From NCBI RefSeq assembly GCF_003367195.1, contig NZ_QRGO01000001.1, forward strand, positions 854,501 through 918,500: DNA of 64,000 nucleotides, written 5' to 3'. This stretch comes from Undibacter mobilis (GTDB lineage: Bacteria; Pseudomonadota; Alphaproteobacteria; Rhizobiales; Xanthobacteraceae). The notes beneath the pieces were generated by a model, which was not told the origin of the DNA, did not search any database, and was given only the letters and a program-made list of their open reading frames with translations. The position numbers and the translations under genes were made by a program. This document shows positions 38,783 to 48,078 of this stretch, in pieces (position 1 is the first letter of the stretch; each line of letters starts with the position of its first letter).

Positions 38783-39075
38783 GGATGGAGCGCCGGGAGG
38801 CGCCAGAGGGCTTGCGAGGCCCCCTTGTGGACGTCCCTTGCGATCGGGACGCCCGCACGCCGATGGAAGCCGGTTTGCGAGACCTGCTCCCGAGGCGCGC
38901 GCGCCGGAATACGTCAGGTTTGCGAGGCCTGACGCACGGGCGCTGCGCCTCCCGGCGCTCCACCGGCCTTGTCCCGCGCAGCCTGCGCGGGGCTTGGCCG
39001 CGGCGCCATTGTCGGGCGCCGCGTCCGGCCCGGCCATCCGGCGCCTCATGAAGCGCCTTCGGCCGGAACGGACGA
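38783..39075. repeat. Palindrome-dense intergenic island
   Basis: TGGAGCGCCGGGAGGCGC (38786-38803) and its perfect inverted copy (38945-38962) bracket several smaller stems: CGTCCC with GGGACG, GTCAGG with CCTGAC, and CCCGCGCA with TGCGCGGG. The 473 bases between DUF1345 and the next gene hold no convincing protein: frames crossing it are arginine-, alanine- and proline-rich and unlike any family. It may be a MITE-like unit or several REP units in tandem. Confidence 0.6.
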
Positions 39076-39158
39076 CCTAGGATTAAATACTAATAGGATT
39101 ACTGTCAAGGCCTGCAGAGGCCCGATCCGGCGCGCCGCGGACGAACCAGCCGGCCGCG

Positions 39159-39584
39159 TCAGTTCGCCTTCACCCACGCGATGTCGACAAACAGCGAGGC
39201 GTCCTTGTCGCGCTTGCGCGGCGGCTTGTCGCCGGCGGTCGCATAGGTGATGCGGACCGACTTGTTGCTGGTCCATTCGATTTTCGGCAGCGCGGCGCGC
39301 TTGTCGGGAGCGGCACAGGGCGCGCCATAGACCTCGTAAGCGCGCTTGGACGAGACGAAACTCTCGGGATAGAGCGCCAGATAGATCGCGATGGTGTCGA
39401 CGCAGAACGGTTCCGGCTTGTCGCCATAGACGCGCATGTGTACGGCCTTGTAGCGGCCGTCCGGCGCCACAACGGTGTCGATATCCCGCTGCGCGCGGTC
39501 GATGGTCGCGGCGTAATAGATCGTGATGCCGATCATCAGCACACCGAGGGCAAAGAAGGTCAGCAGAACGAATTTGGGTTTCAC
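39159..39584 (-). CDS. Membrane-anchored conserved hypothetical protein
   Basis: 141 residues: an N-terminal membrane segment (FVLLTFFALGVLMIGITIYYA), then a periplasmic part with two cysteines (EPFCVDTIAIYLALYP, GAPCAAPDKRA) that could form a disulfide. No known domain recognised. It lies downstream of ispG on the same strand with 36 bases between. Confidence 0.7.
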   Translation of the reverse strand: MKPKFVLLTFFALGVLMIGITIYYAATIDRAQRDIDTVVAPDGRYKAVHMRVYGDKPEPFCVDTIAIYLALYPESFVSSKRAYEVYGAPCAAPDKRAALPKIEWTSNKSVRITYATAGDKPPRKRDKDASLFVDIAWVKAN

Positions 39585-39620
39585 GCGCGTTCTTTCGAAT
39601 AAAGCGGGACGACTTTTGCT

Positions 39621-40859
39621 CTACTCGGCCGCGGTGCGCGAGCCGGTGCCCCACCGTCGCTCGATATAGTCGATCACCATCTGCTTGAAGTCTGCCGTCA
39701 GTGTCGCACCGCGCAAGGTGGCGGCTTTCTTGCCATCGATGAAGACCGGCGCGGTCGGCTGCTCGCCAGTGCCGGGCAGCGAGATGCCGATATCGGCGTG
39801 TTTGGATTCGCCGGGACCATTGACGATGCAACCCATCACCGCGACGTTGAGCGTCTCGACGCCGGGATAACGTGTCTTCCACTCCGGCATCGAGTCGCGG
39901 ATGAAGCTCTGGATGTCGGAGGCGAGTTCCTGGAACGTGGTCGACGTGGTGCGACCGCAACCCGGACACGCAGCAACCAGCGGCACGAACGTACGCAGGC
40001 CCATGGTCTGCAACAATTCCTGCGCCACCTGAACTTCGCGCGTTCGGTCGCCGCCCGGCTCGGGCGTCAGGGAAATGCGAATGGTGTCGCCGATGCCCTG
40101 CTGCAGCAGCACACCCATCGAGGCCGCCGAAGCGACAATGCCCTTGGTACCCATGCCGGCTTCGGTAAGACCGAGATGCAACGCGTAGTCGGAACGGCGC
40201 GCGAGTTCGGTATAGACGGCGATGAGGTCCTGCACCGCCGAAACCTTGGCCGACAGGATGATGCAGTTCTTCGGCAGGCCGATCTCTTCGGCGCGCGCCG
40301 CAGACAGAAGCGCCGACTGCACCATGGCCTCATGCGTGACGGCGCGGGCGTCGATCGGATTGGGCGAACGCGAATTCTCGTCCATCAACTTGGTCAGCAG
40401 TTCCTGATCGAGCGAGCCCCAGTTGACGCCGATGCGCACCGGCTTGCCGTGCCTGATCGCCATCTCGACGATCTGGGTGAATTGCGGATCGCGCTTGTTC
40501 TTGAAGCCGACATTGCCGGGATTGATGCGGTACTTGTCGAGCGCCTCGGCGCAGCCGGGATAGTCGCTGAGCAGCGTGTGGCCGTTGTAATGAAAGTCGC
40601 CGACGATCGGCACGCGCACATTCATCTGCGCCAGCCGGTCCCTGATCTTCGGCACCGCGGCTGCGGCCTCGTCACGATCGACGGTGATACGCACCAGTTC
40701 GGAACCGGCCCTCGCCAGCGCCGCGATCTGGCGCGCGGTGCCTTCGACGTCCGCCGTGTCGGTGTTGGTCATCGACTGCACGACGATCGGCGCGCCACCG
40801 CCGACGGTGACGCCGGCGACATCGACTGCAACGGTTCTGTGACGGGCGGCGGGGCTCAT
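39621..40859 (-). CDS. ispG: 4-hydroxy-3-methylbut-2-enyl diphosphate synthase
   Basis: 412 residues from ATG 40859 ([35 protein letters not shown]); the frame extends 252 codons further as an artefact. Converts MEcPP to HMBPP in the MEP isoprenoid pathway using a 4Fe-4S cluster. Cluster cysteines lie in ACPGCGR and [11 protein letters not shown]. With ispA 2 kb away the window supplies two steps of isoprenoid synthesis. Confidence 0.95.
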   Translation of the reverse strand: MSPAARHRTVAVDVAGVTVGGGAPIVVQSMTNTDTADVEGTARQIAALARAGSELVRITVDRDEAAAAVPKIRDRLAQMNVRVPIVGDFHYNGHTLLSDYPGCAEALDKYRINPGNVGFKNKRDPQFTQIVEMAIRHGKPVRIGVNWGSLDQELLTKLMDENSRSPNPIDARAVTHEAMVQSALLSAARAEEIGLPKNCIILSAKVSAVQDLIAVYTELARRSDYALHLGLTEAGMGTKGIVASAASMGVLLQQGIGDTIRISLTPEPGGDRTREVQVAQELLQTMGLRTFVPLVAACPGCGRTTSTTFQELASDIQSFIRDSMPEWKTRYPGVETLNVAVMGCIVNGPGESKHADIGISLPGTGEQPTAPVFIDGKKAATLRGATLTADFKQMVIDYIERRWGTGSRTAAE

Positions 40860-41003
40860 CGGCACGTTCGTTCGGGTTGTCCTGACGGCAGGGGAGTGCC
40901 AGACAAATATGGCAGGGTCAACGCAAGCGCAAAGGCTCTTGTTACGGCCCCGGCCGACACGCAAAATGCCTACTTTCGCAGGTTGGCCGGCAGCAGGGAC
41001 GCA

Positions 41004-41723
41004 ATGGATCAGGCAAAAGACATGAAAGTCACGTTCCGCTGCCTGCCGGAACTGGAGGCCATCCTGCCGCGCCCGATACCCGCGGTGCAGGGCCTGCCGC
41101 CCTGGTTCAAGACCATGGCCCAGAAGGCATTCAGTGAGACCGCCGACACGGAAGTCATGACCATCAAGAAATGCCCGCCGGTGGTCGATGCGATGGTCTA
41201 CGGCTTCTTCATTCCGCTGGTCGCCGATCTCAGGGTGGAGAACGGCGAGTTTTCGTGGGAGCGCGAGGTGCCGGCGACTGCCGTCTCGAAATTCTCGGGC
41301 TCGCCGATCGATTTTCACGATGGCGCGCAGGTCGAAGGCTCGCCTTTCTTTGAAGACGACCGCTTCGTCATCAAGTTCAACAATTTCTGGACGATCGAGA
41401 CGCCACCTGGCTACTCGCTCCTGTTCACCCATCCGCTCAACCGAGTCGATCTGCCGTTCACCACGATCAGCGGCCTGGTGGACACCGATCTGTTTCCCGA
41501 CAATCTCGTGAACTTCCCGGCGCGCTGGCACGACGAGAGTTTCAATGGCGTACTGCCGAAGGGCACGCCCGTCGCGCAATGCATCCCGGTGAAACGGGAG
41601 CTGTGGAGCAGCCACATCGAGCCGATGACGCCGGACCAGGCGCGCAAGCTCAGCGACACCACGACCGCGTTGGCGCAGCAGACCGGAGTCTACCGGCGGA
41701 ACTTCCGCGCCCAGAAGCGTTAG
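41004..41723 (+). CDS. Uncharacterised protein, DUF6065-like
   Basis: 239 residues from ATG 41004, with CAGGGA upstream. The pattern [18 protein letters not shown], then [24 protein letters not shown] and the late [19 protein letters not shown] is what I associate with the DUF6065 family, found in bacteria and some phages. No membrane segment or signal peptide. It is a monocistronic gene divergent from ispG. Function unknown and family assignment from memory. Confidence 0.6.
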   Translation: MDQAKDMKVTFRCLPELEAILPRPIPAVQGLPPWFKTMAQKAFSETADTEVMTIKKCPPVVDAMVYGFFIPLVADLRVENGEFSWEREVPATAVSKFSGSPIDFHDGAQVEGSPFFEDDRFVIKFNNFWTIETPPGYSLLFTHPLNRVDLPFTTISGLVDTDLFPDNLVNFPARWHDESFNGVLPKGTPVAQCIPVKRELWSSHIEPMTPDQARKLSDTTTALAQQTGVYRRNFRAQKR

Positions 41724-41730
41724 CGCTTTT

Positions 41731-41793
41731 TGTTTGACGCGTTTTCTTCACGCGAACCGGTATCCACTTCGCTCGAAAACACTATCGCCTATT
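41731..41793. repeat. Dispersed repeat GACGCGTTTTCTTCACGCGA type
   Basis: The run TTTGACGCGTTTTCTTCACG, then CGAACCGGTATCCACTTCGC and TCGAAAACACTAT, matches a unit I recall in many Bradyrhizobiaceae intergenic regions. GCGTTTTC and GAAAAC give it an imperfect inverted symmetry. It runs into the last codons of the TPR gene on the other strand. Confidence 0.6.
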
Positions 41794-42630
41794 TTTGATT
41801 GCCTTCTCCGCATCGCTCGGGCGCAGCCAGAAGCGGCCGCGCTGTGCGGTGACGGCCAGGCGGAGCGCCTGACCGTAGAACTTTGGACCGCGTTCGGCAG
41901 CCGCGCGCATATTCTCATAGGCCGCATCGTCCTTGCCGAGATGCAGCATGCAATTGGCGAGGCCGAGCCGGGCTTGCGCATTGTCGGGATTGGCCGTGAC
42001 CATGGCGCGAAACAATACCGCGGCTTGCGCATAGTCGCGGTCGTCCATGAGCACCATGGCGAGCGCCTCGGCGGTGGCATAGTGGCCCGGCGCAAGCCCC
42101 AGCACGCGCTCGAAACACCGGCGCGCATTCTTTCGGTCGCCGGCGGCGAGATGACATTTGCCGAGCCGCGCCATCATATCGATCATGGTCGGCGCAACGG
42201 CGATGCCCCGGCTGAACACGGCGATCGCTTCATCGATCCGGCCTCGTTCCGCGAACGTCTTCCCCAGTTCATAGAACGCCATCGGGTATTTCGCATCGCG
42301 CTTGATGGCGCGATTGAACGCGGTGACGGCTTCGTCGCCACGCCCGGCCTGCCGCAAGGCAATCCCGAATGCGGTGTCGGCTTCGGCATCGCGGTTGCCG
42401 CGCGACGCCTTTTCGAGAACGGCGACGGCCTCGGCATTCCGGCCCAGCATCATCAGCGCATAGCCGAGCACCTTTGCCGCTTCGCGGTCGCCAGCATTGG
42501 CCTGCAGGATTTCGGCGGCGATGCGTTCGGCATCTGCGGGCCGGCCCGTTTCGAGAGCATGACGCGCGTTGTGCAGGGCCTCCGACAGGGCGGCCGGCCG
42601 CGTTCTTCCGTCGGACGAGTTCGAGCGCAT
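41782..42630 (-). CDS. TPR-repeat protein
   Basis: 282 residues from ATG 42630, built of about six tetratricopeptide repeats (EAAKVLGYALMMLGRNAEAVAVLEKA, MAFYELGKTFAERGRIDEAIAVFSRGIAVAP, QARLGLANCMLHLGKDDAAYENM). No signal peptide or enzymatic domain. Probably a scaffold for protein contacts. Downstream of the DMT gene by 14 bases on the same strand. The longer frame to 43326 is the DMT gene read out of frame. Confidence 0.8.
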   Translation of the reverse strand: MRSNSSDGRTRPAALSEALHNARHALETGRPADAERIAAEILQANAGDREAAKVLGYALMMLGRNAEAVAVLEKASRGNRDAEADTAFGIALRQAGRGDEAVTAFNRAIKRDAKYPMAFYELGKTFAERGRIDEAIAVFSRGIAVAPTMIDMMARLGKCHLAAGDRKNARRCFERVLGLAPGHYATAEALAMVLMDDRDYAQAAVLFRAMVTANPDNAQARLGLANCMLHLGKDDAAYENMRAAAERGPKFYGQALRLAVTAQRGRFWLRPSDAEKAIKNRR

Positions 42631-42644
42631 GGCGCGAAAAACTA

Positions 42645-43589
42645 TCAGCTCTGCGGCTTGTTCACCAGCACAAGGCCGATGGCGACGAAGGCCACCGCCA
42701 CCAGGAATGCCGGCGTTATCGGATCGCCCATAACGAAATGACCGGCGGCGACACCGAACAGCGGCGTCAGCACCGAAAACGCCGAGACGCGGCTTGCCGA
42801 GTATTTCTTGATGAGGGCAAACCACACGACAAAAGTCACGCTCACCACCCAGACCGACTGATAAGCCATCATGGCCAGCGCCTGATGGTCGGGCCAGTGC
42901 GTGATGCGCTCGCCCGCGAACCAGGACGCCAGGGCGATGATCGGCGTCGACATCAGGAGCTGATAGAGCAGTACTTTTTCGGGCGACGTGGCATTGAGCG
43001 CGCGGCTCGACTTGATCAGCAGCGTGGTGCAGGCCCACAGGACCGCCGCGATGAGGGTGAGGATATCGCCCAGCGTCTGTCGCGGATCGAGCGCCGGCGT
43101 CGGAACCCCGAAGGCCATGATCATGCCGGCAAAGGACAGCAACAGCCCGGCCCATTGCGACATGCGAAAGCGGTCGCCCGGCAACAGAATGCGTCCGCCC
43201 AGCACGACCAGAAACGGCGCCATATAGAGAAACACGGATGCACGCGTCGCCGTGGTGTAAGCGAGCCCCTGATAGATCATCGCAAACTCGACGCCAAACA
43301 GTGTGCCGGCGAGCAGGCCGACCCACAACGTGCCGTCACGCCGGAACAGCGGAATGCCGCGCAGCCAGCACCAGAGGGTGACGATCGTCATCCCGATCGC
43401 CGAGCGGATGGCGCCCTGCATCATGGCGGGAATGTCGTGGATCGCCAGTTTCACCGCGGCCTGATTGAAGCCCCAGGACAGGCACACCACCACGGTGACG
43501 GCGATAGCCACCGCATCGAGCGGGCGCGTTGTGTGGTGATGAGGCGGCGGAGCACTCGACTCTGAAGAAGCAGGCGACGACATGGACAA
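42645..43589 (-). CDS. EamA/DMT-family transporter
   Basis: 314 residues. After a polar, histidine-containing N-terminus (PPPHHHTTRPLD) come ten hydrophobic segments in two EamA repeats: VVVCLSWGFNQAAVKLAI and FVVWFALIKKYSASRVSAFSVLTPLFGVAAGHF are typical. Third member of this family in the window; likely an exporter, substrate unknown. Probably co-transcribed with the TPR gene. Confidence 0.87.
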   Translation of the reverse strand: MSMSSPASSESSAPPPHHHTTRPLDAVAIAVTVVVCLSWGFNQAAVKLAIHDIPAMMQGAIRSAIGMTIVTLWCWLRGIPLFRRDGTLWVGLLAGTLFGVEFAMIYQGLAYTTATRASVFLYMAPFLVVLGGRILLPGDRFRMSQWAGLLLSFAGMIMAFGVPTPALDPRQTLGDILTLIAAVLWACTTLLIKSSRALNATSPEKVLLYQLLMSTPIIALASWFAGERITHWPDHQALAMMAYQSVWVVSVTFVVWFALIKKYSASRVSAFSVLTPLFGVAAGHFVMGDPITPAFLVAVAFVAIGLVLVNKPQS

Positions 43590-43726
43590 GCATTTCCCGG
43601 CGGCAGTGTCAGCCCCGGAAGAGTCGGGGCGTTCCGTAATCCCGATTGTTTATGATTACGGGATCGTTCGCTTGGTTGAACGATGACATTCTTTAGCCGG
43701 TGGAACGCAAGCCGCCAACCGGCCGC

Positions 43727-44254
43727 TCAAGCAGACCTGCAATGAGCGCAGGTGCCGGAAATTTCGATGACCGGAGTCTTGGGCGTGAAGCCGGCAGCGC
43801 GTGTGGCCGCCTTGATGGCGTCGGCGATGCCGGCGCCTGTCGCTTCGCCGACCGCGCCGCAACTGTCGCAGATGAGGAACACCACCGGATCGGCCCCGGC
43901 GTGATTGTGAACGCAGGCGATGAAGGCGTTGCGGCTTTCGATGCGATGGACAAGGCCCTGCTCGCGCAGAAAATCGAGGGCGCGGTAGATCGTGATTGGC
44001 GCCGGACGGCCGCCCTCGCCGGCTTCGGCGAGACGGTCAATCAGTTCATAGGCGCCGAGCGGGGCGTGGCTCGCCAGCAGCGCTTCGAGCACGCGGCGGC
44101 GGATCGGCGTCAGCCGCTCCTTGTTGGCGGCACAGACTGCCTCGGCATGCGCGATCGCATCCGCGGCGCAGCGGCCGTGGTCGTGATCCGGTGTCGGAAA
44201 GACCTCGCGACCTTTCTCCTGAGCTTGCGCTTTCTTCGCCACGATTCTGCTCAC
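43727..44254 (-). CDS. zur: Fur-family regulator, probably zinc-responsive Zur
   Basis: 175 residues. Winged helix RLTPIRRRVLEALLASHAPLGAYELIDRL with ITIYRALDFLREQGLVHRI; metal-binding C-terminal domain with CVHNHAG, CDSCG and CAHC. The extra N-terminal HDHGRC and the two CxxC pairs fit Zur better than Fur or Irr. Zur represses zinc uptake genes, but no znuABC is here. Divergent from bdhA. Confidence 0.8.
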   Translation of the reverse strand: MSRIVAKKAQAQEKGREVFPTPDHDHGRCAADAIAHAEAVCAANKERLTPIRRRVLEALLASHAPLGAYELIDRLAEAGEGGRPAPITIYRALDFLREQGLVHRIESRNAFIACVHNHAGADPVVFLICDSCGAVGEATGAGIADAIKAATRAAGFTPKTPVIEISGTCAHCRSA

Positions 44255-44327
44255 TTGCTAAGTCGGCCTGTCACATTGAAGTGTAGCCGAAGACGGCTCG
44301 AAGGTCGCCGTCACGACCATATATATG

Positions 44328-44338
44328 TTGCGACGCAA
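44328..44338. promoter_or_regulatory. TTGCG-A-CGCAA palindrome upstream of bdhA
   Basis: Perfect 11-base palindrome about 88 bases before bdhA. Its half-sites TTGCG and CGCAA equal those of the phbA-phaR palindrome, with a one-base instead of a four-base spacer. A short match, so only suggestive. Confidence 0.35.
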
Positions 44339-44425
44339 TAGAAATAGGGGCAGGTTCCCGGACACCATCCGACCCGTTCGTTTACCGCCCGCCCGTTTCC
44401 GGCCTCAACGACCTCGAGGATTTCC

Positions 44426-45208
44426 ATGCTTAAAGGCAAAACCGCACTCGTCACCGGCTCGACCTCCGGCATCGGGCTCGCCACCGCGCGGGCCTTCGCC
44501 GCCGAAGGCGCCAACATCATGCTCAACGGTTTCGGCGACAAGGGCGCCATCGAGACGATCCGTTCCGGCCTGGAAAAGGAGTTCGGCATCAAGGCGAAAT
44601 ATTCGCCGGCCGATATGTCGAAACCGACGGAAATCGCCGAGATGGTCGCAACGACCGAAAAGGAATTCGGTTCGCTCGATGTGCTGGTCAACAATGCCGG
44701 CATCCAGTTCGTCGCCAACATCGAGGACTTCCCGGTCGAGCGCTGGGACGCGATCATCGCCATCAATCTGTCGTCAGCCTTTCATTCGATCCGTGCGGCG
44801 ATGCCGGGCATGAAGAAGCGGCAATGGGGCCGCATTATCAACATCGCTTCGGCACACGGCCTTGTCGCTAGCGCACAGAAGGTCGCCTATGTCGCGGCAA
44901 AGCATGGCATTGTCGGTCTCACCAAGGTGGTGGCGGTCGAGGCCGCCAACAATGGCGTCACCTGCAACGCCATCTGCCCCGGCTGGGTGCTGACGCCCTT
45001 GGTGCAGAAGCAGATCGACGACCGCGCCAAGGCATCGGGCAAGCCGGCGCGTGACGAAGAAATCAAACTCTTGTCCGAGAAGCAGCCAATGCATCAGTTC
45101 ACCAAGCCGGAGAATATCGGCGCGCTTGCCGTGTTCCTGTCGAGCGATGCGGCGGCCTCGATTACCGGATCGGCTTATTCCATCGACGGCGGCTGGGTCG
45201 CGCAGTGA
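44426..45208 (+). CDS. bdhA: 3-hydroxybutyrate dehydrogenase
   Basis: 260 residues of the SDR family. Oxidises (R)-3-hydroxybutyrate to acetoacetate with NAD when PHB is used. KTALVTGSTSGIGLATARAFA binds NAD; catalytic Ser-Tyr-Lys in NIASAHGLVASAQKVAYVAAKHG; the lid region EKQPMHQFTKPENIGALAVFLSSDAA is typical. GAGGA precedes the ATG. Followed 13 bases later by the patatin gene, so PHB or lipid mobilisation may be co-regulated. Confidence 0.94.
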   Translation: MLKGKTALVTGSTSGIGLATARAFAAEGANIMLNGFGDKGAIETIRSGLEKEFGIKAKYSPADMSKPTEIAEMVATTEKEFGSLDVLVNNAGIQFVANIEDFPVERWDAIIAINLSSAFHSIRAAMPGMKKRQWGRIINIASAHGLVASAQKVAYVAAKHGIVGLTKVVAVEAANNGVTCNAICPGWVLTPLVQKQIDDRAKASGKPARDEEIKLLSEKQPMHQFTKPENIGALAVFLSSDAAASITGSAYSIDGGWVAQ

Positions 45209-45221
45209 AGGCGCGCCGCGC

Positions 45222-46319
45222 ATGAACGACTTTCTCTCCCGGCTGTTCTGGGGTGACCAGACCGGCGATACGCCCAAGCCGAAGGGAAAGAAGAAGCGCA
45301 TCAATCTGGCGCTGCAAGGAGGCGGCGCGCATGGCGCTTTCACCTGGGGCGTGCTGGATCATCTGTTGGAGGACGGCCGCCTCGCTGTCGAGGGCATTTC
45401 CGGCACGTCGGCCGGTGCCGTGAATGCGGTGATGCTGGCCGACGGCCTCAACCGCGGCGGCCCCGATGAAGCGCGCAAGCGACTCGCCGAGTTCTGGCGC
45501 GCAGCCAGTCTCGGCGGCGATCTGCCCGCGGTGCAGCGGGTGGTCACCGACAGGCTGTTCGCGCTGATGCCCGGAGAAGGTTCGCCAACCTTCAACTGGC
45601 TGTCGGCGTGGTCACAATATCTGTCGCCTTACGACCTCAACCCGCTCAACATCAATCCGCTGAAAGATCTCATCGAGCGCTTCGTCGATTTCGACGGTCT
45701 GCGCAAAGACGGCCGGCAGATATTCATCGCCGCGACCAATGTGCAAACCGGGCGATTGCATATTTTTCCGAAGGACAAGATTTCCGCTGAGGCCGTGATG
45801 GCCTCAGCTTGCCTGCCTGCCGTATTTCAGGCGGTCGAAATCGACGGCGTGCCCTACTGGGATGGCGGTTATCTCGGCAATCCGGTGATCTTTCCGTTCT
45901 TCCGCTCGACACAGACGGAAGATGTTCTGATCGTCCAGATCAATCCCGTGATGCGCAAAAAAATCCCGCAGACGACGCGCGAGATCATGGGCCGCGTCAA
46001 CGAGATCACCTTCAACTCGGCGCTAATGGCTGAGCTGCGCGCCATCGAATTCGTCAACCGGCTGATCGACCAGCGCCGCCTGCCGCACGGCACCGGCACG
46101 AACGAGTATCGTCACATCAACGTGCATCGCATCGTCATGGACGGCCTCGGAGAACGCTTTTCGGCGTCAACCAAGCTGCGCAACGACTTCGAATCGCTCG
46201 ACCTCTTGCGCAAGCTCGGCCAGCGCGCCGCCCGGCGCTTCCTCGACAATCACTTCGCCGATATCGGCGTGCGTTCCAGCGTCGACCTGAAGGCCGATGT
46301 CTTGTCCGAACGCGGATAG
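45222..46319 (+). CDS. Patatin-like phospholipase
   Basis: 365 residues from ATG 45222. Glycine-rich loop NLALQGGGAHGAFTWGVLDHLL, nucleophile motif GTSAG in EGISGTSAGAVNAVMLADGL, and catalytic aspartate in YWDGGYLGNPV make the Ser-Asp dyad. No signal peptide, so cytosolic. It follows bdhA closely, a pairing I recall from many alphaproteobacteria; intracellular PHB depolymerase or phospholipase roles are both possible. Confidence 0.9.
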   Translation: MNDFLSRLFWGDQTGDTPKPKGKKKRINLALQGGGAHGAFTWGVLDHLLEDGRLAVEGISGTSAGAVNAVMLADGLNRGGPDEARKRLAEFWRAASLGGDLPAVQRVVTDRLFALMPGEGSPTFNWLSAWSQYLSPYDLNPLNINPLKDLIERFVDFDGLRKDGRQIFIAATNVQTGRLHIFPKDKISAEAVMASACLPAVFQAVEIDGVPYWDGGYLGNPVIFPFFRSTQTEDVLIVQINPVMRKKIPQTTREIMGRVNEITFNSALMAELRAIEFVNRLIDQRRLPHGTGTNEYRHINVHRIVMDGLGERFSASTKLRNDFESLDLLRKLGQRAARRFLDNHFADIGVRSSVDLKADVLSERG

Positions 46320-46391
46320 GTCTGCGCCCGCCTGCCATGCATCTCCCGGAGATCTGCTCTGCCGATATTTCGGAAGTCGAAGGCCTCCATC

Positions 46392-46417
46392 CATATTATA
46401 AGGATGCTTATAATATG
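46392..46417. promoter_or_regulatory. MarR-type operator before marR-emrAB
   Basis: CATATTATAAG (46392-46402) and CTTATAATATG (46407-46417) are perfect 11-base arms around GATG. AT-rich in a GC-rich genome and 30 bases before the marR start, it should overlap the promoter. Autorepression by MarR is the obvious reading. Confidence 0.8.
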
Positions 46418-46446
46418 TAGGCATAGAGCTTGGAGCGATTACCGCC

Positions 46447-46929
46447 GTGCCGACGACCCGAAAAGAAATTGCCTTTGCTATCAATGATGTAGCTCGCCTG
46501 CTCAAGACCTATGCAGACCAGAGCGCGCGGCGTTATGGCAGCACCCGGGCCCAATGGGCGGTGCTGTCGCGGCTGAACCGCTGCGAGGGTCTCAAACAGT
46601 CGGAGCTGGCCGAGCTGCTCGACCTGCAACCGATTTCGCTGACGCGCCTGCTCGACCGCCTGGCCGACAATGGTCTGATCGAGCGCCGGCCCGATCCCAA
46701 CGACCGCCGCGTCAACCGCCTGTACCTGACGCCCGCCGCACGTCCGGTGCTCGATCACCTGACCGCGCTCGGCGAGGAGCTCATGGGCCAGGTGCTCGAC
46801 GGGCTCGACGATAAAGCTGTCAACCGCCTACGCGCCGATCTCGGCGTCATGCGCGACAATCTGCGTGCCGCGATCGGCCGCAACTCTCCCACTAACGAAT
46901 CCCCATCCAGCAAAGTCGCAGCATCATGA
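46447..46929 (+). CDS. MarR-family transcriptional regulator
   Basis: 160 residues with a GTG start. Winged helix: TRAQWAVLSRLNRCEGLKQSELAELLDLQPISLTRLLDRLADNGLIERRPDPNDRRVNRLYLT. Dimer helices flank it. Its stop overlaps the emrA start by ATGA, and a perfect palindrome lies just upstream, so it likely represses its own operon and releases it on binding a toxic aromatic compound. Confidence 0.93.
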   Translation: MPTTRKEIAFAINDVARLLKTYADQSARRYGSTRAQWAVLSRLNRCEGLKQSELAELLDLQPISLTRLLDRLADNGLIERRPDPNDRRVNRLYLTPAARPVLDHLTALGEELMGQVLDGLDDKAVNRLRADLGVMRDNLRAAIGRNSPTNESPSSKVAAS

Positions 46930-48056
46930 GTGACAAAGTTCTGAAGGTCGTTCCAGCCCCCGAAGCCAAGAGCACTGCGGAGGGCGCGGCCGCAACCGCC
47001 GACACGCCGGCGCAGCCTGCCAAGAAGCGCAATCTGCGCCGCACGCTGCTGATCGTGCTGCCGCTCGCAGCGGCACTGATCGGCGGCGTGATCTACCTCA
47101 TGGGCGGCCGCTATATCTCGACCGACAACGCCTATGTCGGCGCGCAGAAGGTGCTGATCACACCGGACGTCTCCGGCAAGGTGATGAAGGTTGCCGTGCA
47201 CGAAGGCCAGCATGTGAATGCAGGCGACGAACTGCTGATGCTCGATCGCGTGCCTTTCGAACTGGCGCTGGCGCAGGCCAAAGCCAAGCTCGCCATCGCC
47301 CGCAGCGACTACGACAAGGCCAAGGCCAATCTCGCCTCGCTGATTAAGCTGTCCGATCTGGCGGAGCGGAATGTCGAACTCAAGCAGCGCGATCTCGAGC
47401 GCAAGCAGAAACTGGTCGCCTCGCAGGCCGGCTCCGCCGCCGACGTCGATACGTCGGCAGCCGCCGTGGTGGCAGCGCAGTTGCAGGCGCAATATGCCGA
47501 GCAGCAGCGCGACACGACGCTGGCTTCGCTGCTGGGCGATGCGAACCTGCCGCTGGAGAAATTCCCGGCCTACACCGAGGCCAAGGCCGTGGCGGACAAC
47601 GCCGAGCGCGATCTCGCGCACACCACCTTGCGCGCGCCGATCGACGGCACCGCGACGCAGGTCGACAACATCCAGCTCGGCCGTTTCGTCGCCGCCGGCG
47701 CGCCGATCTTCAGCGTTATCGACGACGCCAATCCGTGGGTCGATGCCAATCCCAAGGAAACCGACATCACTTATCTGCGGCTTGGCCAGAAGGCGACGCT
47801 CGATATCGATTCATTCCCCGATCGCGCCTTCACCGGCACCGTGATCGCGGTGAGCCCCGGCACCGGTTCCCAGTTCTCGATCCTGCCGGCGCAGAACGCC
47901 ACCGGCAACTGGGTCAAGGTCGTTCAGCGTGTGCCCGTGCGCATCGCCTTCGACAAGGGGCAGGATCTCAGCCGCCTGCGCACCGGCATGAGCGCGAACA
48001 TCGCCATCGATACGCATTACAGCCGCATCCCGTTCATGTCGCACGCGGAAAAGTAA
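46926..48056 (+). CDS. emrA: HlyD-family periplasmic adaptor of an efflux pump
   Basis: 376 residues. One N-terminal membrane segment (TLLIVLPLAAALIGGVIYLMG), a lipoyl-like domain (RYISTDNAYVGAQKVLITPDVSGKVMKVAVHEGQHVNAGD), a coiled-coil hairpin with many Lys/Gln/Glu residues, and a beta-barrel. EmrA links the EmrB pump to an outer-membrane channel. Second gene of the marR-emrA-emrB operon. Confidence 0.93.
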   Translation: MSDKVLKVVPAPEAKSTAEGAAATADTPAQPAKKRNLRRTLLIVLPLAAALIGGVIYLMGGRYISTDNAYVGAQKVLITPDVSGKVMKVAVHEGQHVNAGDELLMLDRVPFELALAQAKAKLAIARSDYDKAKANLASLIKLSDLAERNVELKQRDLERKQKLVASQAGSAADVDTSAAAVVAAQLQAQYAEQQRDTTLASLLGDANLPLEKFPAYTEAKAVADNAERDLAHTTLRAPIDGTATQVDNIQLGRFVAAGAPIFSVIDDANPWVDANPKETDITYLRLGQKATLDIDSFPDRAFTGTVIAVSPGTGSQFSILPAQNATGNWVKVVQRVPVRIAFDKGQDLSRLRTGMSANIAIDTHYSRIPFMSHAEK

Positions 48057-48078
48057 CAAAGCGGCAGAGGCGGAAGTC

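Noticed and set aside
38682..39080. 132-codon plus-strand frame in the palindrome island
   Set aside because: Arg/Ala/Pro-rich, follows hairpin sequence, no family signature and no ribosome binding site.
39798..41003. Upstream 402 codons of the frame that ends in the DUF6065-like gene
   Set aside because: They are antisense to ispG; the real gene starts at ATG 41004 with a ribosome binding site.
40860..41615. N-terminal extension of ispG
   Set aside because: 252 extra codons antisense to the DUF6065-like gene; IspG proteins begin at MSPAAR-type starts and normal length is about 410.
43662..43684. ATCGTTC/GAACGAT hairpin after zur as a terminator
   Set aside because: The stem is only seven pairs and there is no T-run on either strand.
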